Shown: positions 18,540 through 28,647 of the stretch, piece by piece
Position numbering within the stretch: the stretch's first letter is position 1
Layout of the letters: every line of letters begins with the position of its first letter
Assembly: GCF_001908185.1 (NCBI RefSeq)
Contig: NZ_LGHM01000043.1
Span: 37,959-101,958 of the forward strand
Source of the DNA: Bradyrhizobium sp. AS23.2
GTDB taxonomy: Bacteria > Pseudomonadota > Alphaproteobacteria > Rhizobiales > Xanthobacteraceae
DNA: 64,000 nt
Direction of reading: 5' to 3'
The notes under the pieces: generated by a model
Seen by the model: only the letters and a program-made list of their open reading frames with translations
Told to the model about the DNA's origin: nothing
The model's database searches: none
Position numbers and translations under genes: made by a program

Positions 18540-20879
18540 CTATCCAGCCGCCCGCCGCGGCGTCAGATTGACCGAGCTTTCAGCCGGCGGCGCGATCTGC
18601 ATCAAGATGGTCTGGACAGGGGACGCGACCTCGATGCCGTTCTGCTGGAAGCGCAGCTTCATGCGGCGGTTGAATTCGCGCTGGACCGGCCAGCGGCCGG
18701 CCTCGGTGCAGCGAATCTGGCCGACGATCGACACCATCGCGCCGTCAACCTTGTCGATGCCCCATAGCTCGAGGTCGCCGCGGATCGCCGCGCGGAATTC
18801 CGGCTCGCGGCGCATCTCCTCGACGATGTCCTTGAGGATCTGGCCGGCGCGGTCGGTGTCCTCCTTGTAGGCAACATTGACGCTGACGGATGCATTGCCG
18901 GCGCCGCGGCTGGCATTGGTGATGGTCGTCACGGCGCTGAACGGCACGATGTGCACGGCGCCGTCGCCGGCGCGGAGCCGAATGGTGCGGATCGAGACGT
19001 TCTCGACCACGCCGGAAAGTCCGGAAACGCTGACGTTATCACCAACCTGCACCGTGTTTTCCAGCAGCAAGAACAGGCCGGTAATGAGATCCTGCACCAG
19101 CTTCTGCGAGCCGAAGCCGATGGCGATACCGATGATGCCGGCGCCCGCGAGCAATGGTGCAACATTGACGCCGATCTCGCTCAGCGCCGTGAGACCCACA
19201 ACGGTGGCGATCAGGCAGAGCAGCGCCGTCCGCAACATCGGCTGGAAGGTGCGCAGGCGCGCGGCACGGGCGTAGTGTCCATCGCGTGACAGCGTATTGA
19301 TCTGGCGGTCCAGGAGCGCGTTGCTGGCTTCCCAGATCGCCGCAGCAATGAATACGGCGATGCCGATAGTCACCACAGCCGAGATCAGCCGGCCGCCAAT
19401 CTGGCCGCCATAGAACCAGACGATGGCGTCCACGCCCCAGACCTCGAGCACGGCGACGAAACCGATGAAGGCGATCACGCCCGAGACGATCTTTCGTAGC
19501 AGCGGCAGATAGCGGTTGGCGCGGGTCTCCAGGCCAGGAAAACGCTGAAGGATCTCCGGCTTGATGCGGAAGCCGCGGTCGATCAGGCCCAGCGTCACCA
19601 TGATGGCGACGCGGGTGATCAGCGCGACCACGACGGTACCGACGAAATATTGCAACAGCAGAGAATAGCCGTTGCGGATGTTGAGCGCCCAGACCGCCCA
19701 CAGCGCGAGATCGAGCGCGATGGCGAGATAGTGCCAGCCGCCGGCGATGCGGTTGCGCAGACGGGCCGCGATCCCCTGCCGGTCGGCCGGCGCGCGAATG
19801 GCGTCGGCGACCTGACGGCGGCACTGAAGGATGATGACGACGACGAAGAGATGCACGACCAGCATCACCATCCGTAACAGCGCGGCGTAGCCGGCGCGAT
19901 GCAGACCGAGCAGCAGCGCCACATTGGCGAAGGCGATGCCGGACACGCCGACGCCGACAATGCGGCGCGCCCAGATCTCGATATAGGCCGCAGTCTCGGC
20001 GCGTACCGGAAACAGGCCGAATGGACCCGCAAGCGAACGGACCACGCAGATGAGTCCGCGCGAGAACGCATAGGCATTGACGACCGCGAGGATCACAAGG
20101 CGGACGGTTGCGGGATCGCCGATCTCCGTTCCGAGCAATGCGGTTGCCACGCCGACAAAGACGAACACCGGGAGCAGTTCGAGCACGAGGCGCCCGAGCA
20201 CGAAGGGCAACCGCAGCAGCAGCTGCCACGCCCGTGCCAGACTATGGCGGCGCTTTTGCAGTTCAGGCGCTGGCGTCACGTCGGCCACTGACGAAGGCGG
20301 ATCGGCAATCGGCAGCGCCTGCACCGACAGGCGCGCGGTTTGCGGCATGCGTCCTTCCAGGAAGGCGACCGGACGCCGGATCACCCGGAAGACCACCCAC
20401 TCCGCACTGAAGGCGCAGCCGAACACCAGCGCCAGCTTCCAGGCGATCTCGATCAGGAGGTTGTAGGCCGTCGGATCATTGGCGGTCCGCACGATCCAGT
20501 AATAGAAGGCTGGGAAGTGCGTGAGCGTCCGCGCCACATCGGCGATCTCGCGCGATATCTCGCCGATCTCTTCGGATACGGTGAGCAGGAGCTGCGCGCC
20601 GAGACCATCGGCCGAGAGCGGGATCGGCGATTTCTGCTCGGGCGCGGGCGTGGCGGTCTGCTGTGGACCGGACGCGCTCGCGATCGCGCGCAACGTGTCG
20701 ATCATCTGCGCGCGTTTCTTGTCGTCCTGGAGCGTCTCCAGCGCGCGCTTGGCCTGGTCGGGCGACAGTGCGGCCGCACCGTTGGCGGCCGGCGCGGGCG
20801 GTTCGGCATAGGCGCCGGACAAAGATGAGATGGCGAGGAAGAGCGCTGCGAGAAGCGCGGAAGCCAGCTTATGCGACAC
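18540..20879 (-). CDS. Large mechanosensitive channel, MscS family
   Basis: A 779-residue inner-membrane protein. It has a signal peptide (residues 1 to about 25), a periplasmic segment to about residue 125, then roughly ten hydrophobic segments, and the MscS core near the C-terminus: the pore helix and beta domain in APLLAGAGIIGIAIGFGSQ, LVQDLITGLFLLLENTVQVG and LSGVVENVSIRTIRLRAGDG. Such channels release solutes on osmotic downshock. GTG at 20879 is chosen as start (AGGGAA upstream, directly before the signal peptide); an in-frame ATG at 21002 would add 41 Arg-rich residues. Confidence 0.9.
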   Translation of the reverse strand: MSHKLASALLAALFLAISSLSGAYAEPPAPAANGAAALSPDQAKRALETLQDDKKRAQMIDTLRAIASASGPQQTATPAPEQKSPIPLSADGLGAQLLLTVSEEIGEISREIADVARTLTHFPAFYYWIVRTANDPTAYNLLIEIAWKLALVFGCAFSAEWVVFRVIRRPVAFLEGRMPQTARLSVQALPIADPPSSVADVTPAPELQKRRHSLARAWQLLLRLPFVLGRLVLELLPVFVFVGVATALLGTEIGDPATVRLVILAVVNAYAFSRGLICVVRSLAGPFGLFPVRAETAAYIEIWARRIVGVGVSGIAFANVALLLGLHRAGYAALLRMVMLVVHLFVVVIILQCRRQVADAIRAPADRQGIAARLRNRIAGGWHYLAIALDLALWAVWALNIRNGYSLLLQYFVGTVVVALITRVAIMVTLGLIDRGFRIKPEILQRFPGLETRANRYLPLLRKIVSGVIAFIGFVAVLEVWGVDAIVWFYGGQIGGRLISAVVTIGIAVFIAAAIWEASNALLDRQINTLSRDGHYARAARLRTFQPMLRTALLCLIATVVGLTALSEIGVNVAPLLAGAGIIGIAIGFGSQKLVQDLITGLFLLLENTVQVGDNVSVSGLSGVVENVSIRTIRLRAGDGAVHIVPFSAVTTITNASRGAGNASVSVNVAYKEDTDRAGQILKDIVEEMRREPEFRAAIRGDLELWGIDKVDGAMVSIVGQIRCTEAGRWPVQREFNRRMKLRFQQNGIEVASPVQTILMQIAPPAESSVNLTPRRAAG

Positions 20880-21091
20880 GAGGATTCCCTGAAAATAACC
20901 GCGCTGTCGGAGTCGGGACTTTCGCCGCCGAAGCACTGCGTCATGTCGGATCGCAGCTATTCGCCCCGATCCTGTGTCGGAAGTTTGCCACCGAGACGAC
21001 ATTCTCTTGGCATTTGCCGCAATGCGCGAGCGGGAACCGCGAGCTCAGTCCGGGAGAACCACGGACTGGAATACCGCGCACAAGACCTCTC

Positions 21092-21123
21092 CCGTCATTC
21101 CGGGAGTCGGCCCGGAATGACGG
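21092..21123. repeat. Perfect 13-bp palindrome
   Basis: CCGTCATTCCGGG, six-base loop, CCCGGAATGACGG. It has no T tract and lies between divergent promoters, so a palindromic repeat is more likely than a terminator. Confidence 0.7.
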
Positions 21124-21427
21124 CGAGGAGGAGGAGAGAGAAAGCAGGATCTCAGAGGCGCCCCGCGGCCTCATCGCGGCCGTCCGACACACTCAGCGCG
21201 TGTCAGAATACAGCGCCGGGAAGGTAGGGGCCTTGCCTCACTGATGCGGCCCACTAAACCTTGTCCCGGCGTGCCGTTCGCGGTTTTCCGCCGCTATGCG
21301 ATAGTCCGAACGAGCTCCATCGCAATTAACGCGGCTGGATTTGCGGAGGTGGCGTCATAGACCTCCCCTTGCTCATGAGGTGGACGTTACGCGTCGCTTG
21401 TTTGCGACCATGAGGATGCTCCTCCTG

Positions 21428-21445
21428 TGACACAAAACTGTCAAG
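21428..21445 (+). promoter_or_regulatory. Candidate Pho box (TGACACA-AAAC-TGTCAAG)
   Basis: Two TGTCA-like heptamers spaced 11 bases start to start with an A-rich 4-base spacer, the geometry of PhoB sites. It shares CACAAAACTGT with a site at 37057. It is about 190 bases upstream of the MBL-fold gene. Weak evidence alone. Confidence 0.35.
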
Positions 21446-21634
21446 CGGGATCAATGACCTGAAGATCACAATTGAACGCGCGGGTTCCTTAAGCGGCTGC
21501 GCACCGCGACAAGAAATTATCGTGCCTGGATGGCCCTGCGACTCAATGCAGCGGAATAAAGTCTTCCCGGCAGCGTTTGTGATGGCGAGGATAGCCATCT
21601 CTCCTGCTCTCGTTCATTTCCAGAAAGCCAAAAG

Positions 21635-22525
21635 ATGAAGATATCGATTTGCCTCACCGCGCTCGCCGCTTTCGTTGCGGGGCTTGGATCCGCCACCGCG
21701 CAAAATCCGCCGCAGACTTCGACCAAAAAGGTCGACGGCACCGAGAACGTCTACATCTTCCGCTATGGCGGCCATCAGTCGATGTTCATCGTGACCCCGC
21801 AAGGCGTGATCGCGACCGACCCGATCTCGTATTTGCGTCCCGCAAAGCCCTATATCGACGCGATCAAGGCCGTCACCGACAAGCCGGTCAAATACGTCAT
21901 CTACAGCCACCACCATTACGATCACATCGCCGGCGGCCAGCCGTTCAAGGATCTCGGCGCCACCTTCATCGCCCATCGCCGGACCAAGGAGCGCCTGCTC
22001 GAGCTGAAGAAGCAGAATTCGCTGCTCGCGGACGTCGTACTGCCGGACCAGGTGGTCGATGACAAGAAGAGCATCACGCTCGGCGGCACCACGCTGGAGC
22101 TGAACTATGTCGGCCGCAACCATTCCGACAATTCGCTGGTGATGCGGCTTCCGAAGGAGAAGATCGTCTTCGTCGTGGACTTCGCGCCGATCGAGTCCGT
22201 CCAGTTCCGCAACATTCCCGACAACGCCTCGCCAGTGGAGTATATTGCCTCGCTGAAGAAGCTCGCGTCGCTCGACTGGGAGCGGATGATCCCCGGCCAT
22301 CCCTATGCCGGTGGCCGCCTCGGCACCAAAAAGGACATCGAGGACGACATTGCCTACATGGAAGACCTCTCCGCCGAGGTGAAGAAGGCCGCCGATGCCG
22401 GCAAGTGCTTCGACACCGCGATGAAGGAAGTGAAGCTTCCGAAATACGAGAAGTGGGCGAACTACGAGGCGAGCCTTCCCGCCAATGTGGAGCGCTTCTG
22501 CTACTGGTGGGGCCGCGGATATTGA
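21635..22525 (+). CDS. Exported metallo-beta-lactamase-fold hydrolase
   Basis: A 296-residue protein with a signal peptide (ends ATAQN, about residue 23) and the full MBL metal site: HxHxDH in SHHHYDH (His92, His94, Asp96, His97), His163 in GRNHSDNS, Asp182 in VDFAPI and His222 in IPGHPYAGG. It is therefore a likely active di-zinc periplasmic hydrolase. The substrate cannot be told: family members include lactamases, quinoprotein-associated proteins and alkylsulfatase-like enzymes. It is monocistronic. Confidence 0.88.
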   Translation: MKISICLTALAAFVAGLGSATAQNPPQTSTKKVDGTENVYIFRYGGHQSMFIVTPQGVIATDPISYLRPAKPYIDAIKAVTDKPVKYVIYSHHHYDHIAGGQPFKDLGATFIAHRRTKERLLELKKQNSLLADVVLPDQVVDDKKSITLGGTTLELNYVGRNHSDNSLVMRLPKEKIVFVVDFAPIESVQFRNIPDNASPVEYIASLKKLASLDWERMIPGHPYAGGRLGTKKDIEDDIAYMEDLSAEVKKAADAGKCFDTAMKEVKLPKYEKWANYEASLPANVERFCYWWGRGY

Positions 22526-22611
22526 GGGGCTTGCCCGGCGCCGTACCCACCACCACGGCCCAGATGAGGATGGTGGGCACGCTTCGCTTTGCCCACCCTA
22601 CTGGTTCACAG

Positions 22612-22866
22612 CTAGCGAACGCGCCGTCCCGTCCTCGACGACTGCGCTTGCGCGAAATAGGGATTCATCAGGCAGGTCGCCGGCCGACCCGATGCGGAGG
22701 CCTGGCACTGGGCGAAGGAGGCGAAGATGCAATCCATCCGCTCGCCTTCGAGCTCGCCGAAGACGTGCAGGCAGACCGGAGAGCGCGGATCGTAGGTCTG
22801 GGCGCACGCGGGCGCACTCATCACGAGCGCGGCAAATGCGGACATGGCAAGAACAGACTTCAGCAC
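22612..22866 (-). CDS. DUF3551 small exported protein
   Basis: An 84-residue protein: signal peptide (residues 1-22, ending APACAQ) followed by a short Cys-rich domain (SPVCLHVFGELEGERMDC, FAQCQASASGRPATC). The four mature cysteines suggest two disulfides. Many Bradyrhizobium genomes carry numerous such DUF3551 proteins of unknown function. The start is GTG at 22866 with GAGGTTGCC upstream; it lies 91 bases after ppk2 and may be transcribed with it. Confidence 0.8.
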   Translation of the reverse strand: MLKSVLAMSAFAALVMSAPACAQTYDPRSPVCLHVFGELEGERMDCIFASFAQCQASASGRPATCLMNPYFAQAQSSRTGRRVR

Positions 22867-22957
22867 GGCAACCTCGAATCCAGAAATAGTGCTTGGCGGA
22901 TCGACCGTAGAGCAACTCCGATCCCGGTCAAAGCCCGGCATCAAGCCGCGCGCCACA

Positions 22958-23881
22958 TTACCGCTTCCCGCCCTCCTTCCCTTCACGCTCAAGCGCCTTG
23001 CGGACCTCATTGAATTCCTCCAGCGAGGCCTTGTCCGCGCGGGGGAAGCGCAAGTCGAGCTTTTCGAGCGCCGCATTGATCACGGAGCCGATCACGACGC
23101 GTGCGAACCATTTGTGGTCAGCCGGCACGATGTACCAGGGCGCATGAGGCGTTGACGTGTGCCGGACGATGTCCTGATAGACCGCCTGATAGCGCGGCCA
23201 CAGCGCGCGCTCCTTGATGTCGTCCATGGAAAACTTCCACTGCTTGGACGGAGTCTCCAGCCGGTCGAGGAAACGCTCGCGTTGCTCGCCCTTGGAGACA
23301 TTGAGGAAGAATTTCAGCACGACGGTACCATTGCGGCAGAGGTAGCGCTCGAAGGCCGAGATGTCCTCGAACCGCTCCTTCCAGATGTCCTTGGTCACGA
23401 GCTTTGGCGGCAACTTCTCCTTGGCGAGGATCTCCGGATGCACGCGCGTCACCAGGCATTCCTCGTAATGGGAGCGATTGAAGATACCGATATGGCCGCG
23501 CTCGGGCAGCGCGATCACGTGCCGCCAGAGGAAGCCGTGGTCGAGCTCCTTGCTGCTCGGCGCCTTGAAGGCATGGACCTCGCAGCCCTGCGGATTGATG
23601 CCCTCGAAGATTGCCTTGATCGCGGAATCCTTGCCAGCGGCGTCCATGGCCTGAAGTACGATGAGGAGCGACCAGCGATCCTGAGCGTACAGCTTCTCCT
23701 GGAACTCGATCAGCCGCTTCTTGTTAGCGTCGAGGATCTCCAGCGCCCTCTCCTTATCGAGGTCGCCCTTCTCGTTGGTCTTGTGGTCCTTGAGGTGAAA
23801 CTTGCCCGCTCCGTCGTAACGGAATGGCGTGATGTAACGGTCAAGTTCCTGGGCGAGCGATTTGGACGGCTTCTTGTTCAT
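22958..23881 (-). CDS. PPK2-family polyphosphate:nucleotide phosphotransferase
   Basis: A 307-residue one-domain (class I-like) PPK2. It transfers phosphate between polyphosphate and nucleoside mono- or diphosphates. Walker A is MDAAGKDS (79-86), the lid region GHIGIFNRSHYEECLVTRVH (129-148) and the C-terminal core LKFFLNVSKGEQRERF. Its ATG lies inside the 3' end of livM, a 41-base same-strand overlap, so it is probably translated from the liv transcript. Whether it favours GDP, ADP or AMP cannot be decided here. Confidence 0.92.
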   Translation of the reverse strand: MNKKPSKSLAQELDRYITPFRYDGAGKFHLKDHKTNEKGDLDKERALEILDANKKRLIEFQEKLYAQDRWSLLIVLQAMDAAGKDSAIKAIFEGINPQGCEVHAFKAPSSKELDHGFLWRHVIALPERGHIGIFNRSHYEECLVTRVHPEILAKEKLPPKLVTKDIWKERFEDISAFERYLCRNGTVVLKFFLNVSKGEQRERFLDRLETPSKQWKFSMDDIKERALWPRYQAVYQDIVRHTSTPHAPWYIVPADHKWFARVVIGSVINAALEKLDLRFPRADKASLEEFNEVRKALEREGKEGGKR

Positions 23882-24860
23882 GAGCGCGAGGCACCTTGCG
23901 TTGCGGCTTCAATCGGTCGAGCAAGCTACCAAGGATACCCTTGGGAAGGAATATGATGAAAAGGACGAGCAGCACGCCATAGACAAGGTTGTCCCAGCCG
24001 ACCGCCATGGTGCCGAAGCCGATGCGCAAGGTTTCGGCCAGCAAAATGGTGATGACAGCGCCGACGGTCGGGCCGAGCGAGACGAAGAGCCCGCCGACGA
24101 TGGCCGCGAACACCATCTGGAGAGACACGGCGATGCCGCTGACCGTGTCGGGCGTGATGAACATCTGGTACTGACAGTAGATAGCGCCTGCCAGGGCCGT
24201 CATCAGCGCACTGAGCAGTGTGATCTTCAGCTTCTCGGCCGTGACGTCGACGCCGGCGGCGGCCGCGGCATCCTCGTCCTCCGAGATCGCCTCCAGCGCA
24301 TAGCGTGCCATGCTGTGATCAACCCAATGCCAGACCACGATGCCCGCAAGCCATACCCCCAGCGCGATCAGGTACCAGGTCGTCTTGTCGTCGAATTGCA
24401 GCGCCAGCAGCTTGTTGCCCGAGGCCCGGTTCGGCGTATAGCCGAGGGAGCCGCCGGTATAGTCGCGCGTCGCGGTGATGACCTGGAGCACGATGCCGGA
24501 GAGCGCCAGCGTCACCAGCACGAAATAGTGCCCGGTGATGCGGAAGCGGAAACAGGGATAGCCGACGATCAGCGCCAGCGCGCCGGCCGCGACCATGCTG
24601 AGGGGAATGCCGATCCAGGGCGTCAGCCCGAGATGATTCCAGAGCAGCGCGGTGACATAGGCACCGATCCCCATGAAGCCGCCATGGCCGAGCGAGACCA
24701 GACCGAAGCGCCCCATCATCGACCAGGACGTATAGGCGAACGACCAGATCAGGATCAGCACCAGGATGTGCAGATGATAGGGATCGCGATAGACGAAGGG
24801 CAGCGCGATCAGCGCCGCCAGTCCCACCGCCCATGCAGCAAGCCGTCCCTGCCCCATCAT
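23841..24860 (-). CDS. livM: Branched-chain amino acid-type ABC transporter permease
   Basis: A 339-residue inner-membrane permease with 8-10 hydrophobic segments and the LivM hallmark SWSMMGRFGLVSLGHGGFMG (residues 46-65). It pairs with LivH to form the membrane pore. The start ATG at 24860 overlaps the livH stop (ATGA); a second ATG follows at once. The last 13 codons overlap the ppk2 start. Confidence 0.93.
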   Translation of the reverse strand: MMGQGRLAAWAVGLAALIALPFVYRDPYHLHILVLILIWSFAYTSWSMMGRFGLVSLGHGGFMGIGAYVTALLWNHLGLTPWIGIPLSMVAAGALALIVGYPCFRFRITGHYFVLVTLALSGIVLQVITATRDYTGGSLGYTPNRASGNKLLALQFDDKTTWYLIALGVWLAGIVVWHWVDHSMARYALEAISEDEDAAAAAGVDVTAEKLKITLLSALMTALAGAIYCQYQMFITPDTVSGIAVSLQMVFAAIVGGLFVSLGPTVGAVITILLAETLRIGFGTMAVGWDNLVYGVLLVLFIIFLPKGILGSLLDRLKPQRKVPRAHEQEAVQIARPGT

Positions 24861-25738
24861 CGGCGCCTCGCCAAGAGGCCCGCGGGCCGGATGAACATCA
24901 TGACGATGAAGAAGGCGAAGGCGAGCACATAGCCCCATTCGAGATCGGAGAACAGGCCGCCGAGCGAGATGATCTCGGCGAACACGAAGGAGGCGATGAA
25001 GCCGCCGACGAAATTGCCGAGGCCACCGAGCACGCAAATGAGGAAGGTGATCGGCCCGAAGGAAAGACCGACAAAGGGGTGCACGTCATATTGCAGCACC
25101 AGCAGGCAGGCGGCGAGCCCGGCCAGCGCGCCGCCGAGCGCCGACGTGATGAGATAGATCCGATTCGTATCGACGCCCATCAGCGCCATGATCTGCCGGT
25201 CCTGCGAGATGGCGCGGATGGCGGTGCCGGTGAACGTCCGCGTCATGAACAGGTAGACCGCGACCATGCCGACCAGCGCCGCCAGGAACGAGAGCAGCCG
25301 CGCGTAACTGAAATTCATGTCGCCGAAGGCGAGCACCGGCAGGCGGATGCCGAGATTGCGGAAATCGATGCCGAAGGCGACCGTGGCAAAGCTCTGGAGC
25401 ACGAACAGCACGCCGCCGGTCGCGAGTAACTGGTTGATCGGTGGCGCGGTCAGCAGTGGCGCGATCACGAGGTAGTGCAATGCCGCGCCGAGCACCGCGA
25501 CCAGCAGGATCGTGAGCGGCGCGGCGATGAAATAGCTGATGCCGTAGTACTGCACCATGAAATACATGGCATACATGCCGATCATCACGAGTTCGGCGTA
25601 GCAGATCCAGGTCACGTCGATGACGCCGAAGATCAAATTGAGCCCGAGCGCAAGGAGCGCCAGCACGCCCCCGAGCAGGATGCCGTTGATCACGGCCTCC
25701 AGCAGGTAGATGTCGAAAATGTCCAAAAATGCTTGCAT
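24857..25738 (-). CDS. livH: Branched-chain amino acid-type ABC transporter permease
   Basis: A 293-residue LivH-type permease with the usual run of helices and the motif LLGGVLALLALGLNLIFGVI (residues 21-40). It forms a heterodimer with LivM. It starts 13 bases after livF and ends overlapping livM, so the operon is tightly coupled. Confidence 0.93.
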   Translation of the reverse strand: MQAFLDIFDIYLLEAVINGILLGGVLALLALGLNLIFGVIDVTWICYAELVMIGMYAMYFMVQYYGISYFIAAPLTILLVAVLGAALHYLVIAPLLTAPPINQLLATGGVLFVLQSFATVAFGIDFRNLGIRLPVLAFGDMNFSYARLLSFLAALVGMVAVYLFMTRTFTGTAIRAISQDRQIMALMGVDTNRIYLITSALGGALAGLAACLLVLQYDVHPFVGLSFGPITFLICVLGGLGNFVGGFIASFVFAEIISLGGLFSDLEWGYVLAFAFFIVMMFIRPAGLLARRR

Positions 25739-25751
25739 GCCTGCATGCCCC

Positions 25752-26456
<705 letters not shown>

Positions 26457-26459
26457 TGT

Positions 26460-27227
26460 CTAGCCTCCCGCGCGGCGGCGCGCTTCGGCGGCCGCGGCCT
26501 GCGTGGTCTCCGCATCAGTGCCGAGATAGACCTCGATCACGCGCGGGTCGCCGGCAACCGCACTCGGCAGCCCCTCCGAGATCTTCTCGCCGTGATCCAG
26601 CACCATGACGCGGTCGACGACGCGCATCAGCACGCCCATGATGTGCTCGACCCAGATGATGGTGATGCCGAGCTCGTCGCGGATGTTGCGCAGCATGTCG
26701 GCCGCCTGGTCCATCTCGGCCTCATCGAGGCCGCCGAGGCTCTCATCGGCGAGCAGCAATTTGGGCGCGGTGGCGAGCGCTTTCGCAAGTTCGAGCTTCT
26801 TCAGGCCGGCTGCGCCCAGACCATCGACGCCTGCGTGGCGATCGGTCGGCAGGCCGACCATTGCCAGCGAACGCTCGGCTGCCTCCTCCGCCTTGACGCG
26901 GCTGTGTCGACCCTGGCCGTAGAAGCCGGCTAGCGCGACGTTCTCGAAGATGGTCAAGCGGCGGAACGGCCGCGGGATCTGAAAGGTACGGCCGATGCCG
27001 CTGTTGATGATCCGATGCGGGGCTAGGCCCGCGATCTCGGAGCCACCGAACAGGATTGAGCCGGAGCTCGGCGCCAGCGTGCCGGAGAGCATGTTGAAGA
27101 TCGTGCTCTTGCCCGAGCCGTTGGGGCCGATCAGGCCGAGAATCTCGCCCTGATCGACCCGAAACGACACGTTGTTGACGGCGGTGAAGCCACCAAACCG
27201 CTTCACCAGCCCGCTGACCTCCAACAC
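26460..27227 (-). CDS. livG: Branched-chain amino acid-type ABC transporter ATP-binding protein
   Basis: A 255-residue ATPase with Walker A GPNGSGKST and Walker B LLLADESLGGL. The signature region reads GLGAAGLKKLELAKALA, where LSGGQ-type sequence is expected; here it is LGAAGLKKLE, a degenerate C-loop of the kind seen in some LivG-like proteins. It follows livK by 15 bases. Transport should still work if the livF composite site is intact. Confidence 0.92.
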   Translation of the reverse strand: MLEVSGLVKRFGGFTAVNNVSFRVDQGEILGLIGPNGSGKSTIFNMLSGTLAPSSGSILFGGSEIAGLAPHRIINSGIGRTFQIPRPFRRLTIFENVALAGFYGQGRHSRVKAEEAAERSLAMVGLPTDRHAGVDGLGAAGLKKLELAKALATAPKLLLADESLGGLDEAEMDQAADMLRNIRDELGITIIWVEHIMGVLMRVVDRVMVLDHGEKISEGLPSAVAGDPRVIEVYLGTDAETTQAAAAEARRRAGG

Positions 27228-27242
27228 CGGAGCACTCCGCCG

Positions 27243-28553
27243 CTACTGGTTGCTGTAGGTGGTGCCCTTCGGCAGCGGCAGCACGGCCTCGCGCTGCGCC
27301 TGGCTCTTGGGCCACACCACAGAGGACTTGTCGTCGATATACTGGATCACGACCGGGAACGAGCGCTCGTTCTGCCCGGCCATGGGCGTGCCCTCGCCAT
27401 AGAACTTCACGCCAAAGCCGAGCATGGTGCCGCCTTCGGGGATGTCGGTGTCGAGCGCCGCCTTGCGCAACGCGTCAGGATCGACGCCGCCATATTTCTT
27501 GATCGCGCGCGGCAGCACGTCGTTCATGAAGACATAGGTGTTGGATGCGCCGATGCCGACATGCGCGGAGCGGATTGCTACGCCCGGCTTGATCTTGTCG
27601 AACTCCTCGCCAACCATCTTGATGACCGGCGCGAGCTTCGGATCCATCGTCTTCTGGTTGGCGAGCCAGATCGAGATCGGGTCGGTGTTGAAGATGTAGT
27701 TCGCGTCAGTCCCCATCCCTTCCTTGAGCTTCTCATAGACGCCGTAGCCGGCGCCATGACCGACGAGAGCTGCGAACTTCAGGCCCTGCTCGCGGGCCTG
27801 GCGGAGCAGAAGCGTGATGTCGGGATTGTAGCCGGTATGGAAGATCACGTCGGGCTTGGCGCGCTTGAGCTTGGTCACCAGCGCGGAGAGATCCGGTGCG
27901 GTCGCCGAATAACCCTCCTTCAGCACCACGTTGAAGCCGGCCTTCTTCGCGCCAGCCTCATTGCCCTTGGAGACGTCGACGCCGTAGGAGCCGTCCTCGT
28001 GGATGATGGCGACGCGGAGGTCCTTCGGCTCCTTGCCCAGCTTCGTCTTGGCGTTCTGCGCGATGAAATCCATCGTCATCGCACCGAACTGGTCGCCGCT
28101 CGCCTGCGGACGGAAGACGTATTTGTAGTTCTTGTCGGCGAAGACGGCGGACGAGATGCACGTCGTCATCCACATGAACTTCTTCAGCTGCTCGACGCGA
28201 GCGGCGACCGGCACGCATTGCGCGGAGGAGAAGAAGCCGAGCACCATGTCCACCTTCTCCTGCTCGAGCAGGCGGACGGACTCGTTGATGGCGACGTCGG
28301 GCTTGCTTTGGGCATCGGCGTAGACAGCCTCGACCTTGTAACCCTCGACGCCGCTCTGCTTGAAATGGTCGAGGATGATCTTGGTGCCGATATATTCGAG
28401 CTCGGATCCGCCGCCGGCGAGCGGGCCGGTCAGGTCAAAAATGACGCCGATCTTGATCTTCTTGTCCTGAGCCTGGGCGGACACCGCCAGACCCGTTGTC
28501 GCAATCGCGACCATCAGCCCACACGCCATGCGGGCAGCCACGCGCAAGCGCAT
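27243..28553 (-). CDS. ABC transporter substrate-binding protein, Leu/Ile/Val-BP family
   Basis: A 436-residue type I periplasmic binding protein with signal peptide (ends VSAQAQDKK, about residue 28) and the family opening IKIGVIFDLTGPLAGGGSEL. The start at 28553 has GGGAGG 5 bases upstream; an ORF extension to 28688 is poor. It heads the livKGFHM operon. The cluster could import branched-chain amino acids, but the same architecture also serves urea, aromatic acids and amides, so the ligand is open. Confidence 0.9.
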   Translation of the reverse strand: MRLRVAARMACGLMVAIATTGLAVSAQAQDKKIKIGVIFDLTGPLAGGGSELEYIGTKIILDHFKQSGVEGYKVEAVYADAQSKPDVAINESVRLLEQEKVDMVLGFFSSAQCVPVAARVEQLKKFMWMTTCISSAVFADKNYKYVFRPQASGDQFGAMTMDFIAQNAKTKLGKEPKDLRVAIIHEDGSYGVDVSKGNEAGAKKAGFNVVLKEGYSATAPDLSALVTKLKRAKPDVIFHTGYNPDITLLLRQAREQGLKFAALVGHGAGYGVYEKLKEGMGTDANYIFNTDPISIWLANQKTMDPKLAPVIKMVGEEFDKIKPGVAIRSAHVGIGASNTYVFMNDVLPRAIKKYGGVDPDALRKAALDTDIPEGGTMLGFGVKFYGEGTPMAGQNERSFPVVIQYIDDKSSVVWPKSQAQREAVLPLPKGTTYSNQ

Positions 28554-28647
28554 CAAAACCTCCCTGGACGATTGTGCATTGCATTCTTTTTTGCTTTTCT
28601 TTTTGCCCATCACATGGGCTAGGCGATGCGATGTCAAGCCTCGCGCA

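Larger units (their letters stand above)
20880..21634. other. 755-base spacer between divergent MscS and MBL-fold genes
   Basis: No convincing gene; the reading frames present look like GC-rich chance frames. It holds a perfect 13-bp palindrome at 21092-21123, a candidate Pho-box-like repeat at 21428-21445, and must carry promoters for both divergent genes. The large size is unusual for this compact window. Confidence 0.6.

Noticed and set aside
21092..21123. Rho-independent terminator
   Set aside because: The stem is perfect, but there is no T run on either side and it lies between two divergent genes, where no transcript is expected to end.
21326..21598. A 90-codon minus-strand frame in the MscS-MBL spacer
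   Set aside because: No ribosome site, no domain, unusual codon use; it overlaps the Pho-box-like site. Treated as chance.
26460..27227. Inactive livG because of a degenerate signature motif
   Set aside because: Walker A and B motifs are intact and LivG-like ATPases often have a poor C-loop; the livF partner has a good one, so one competent composite site remains.
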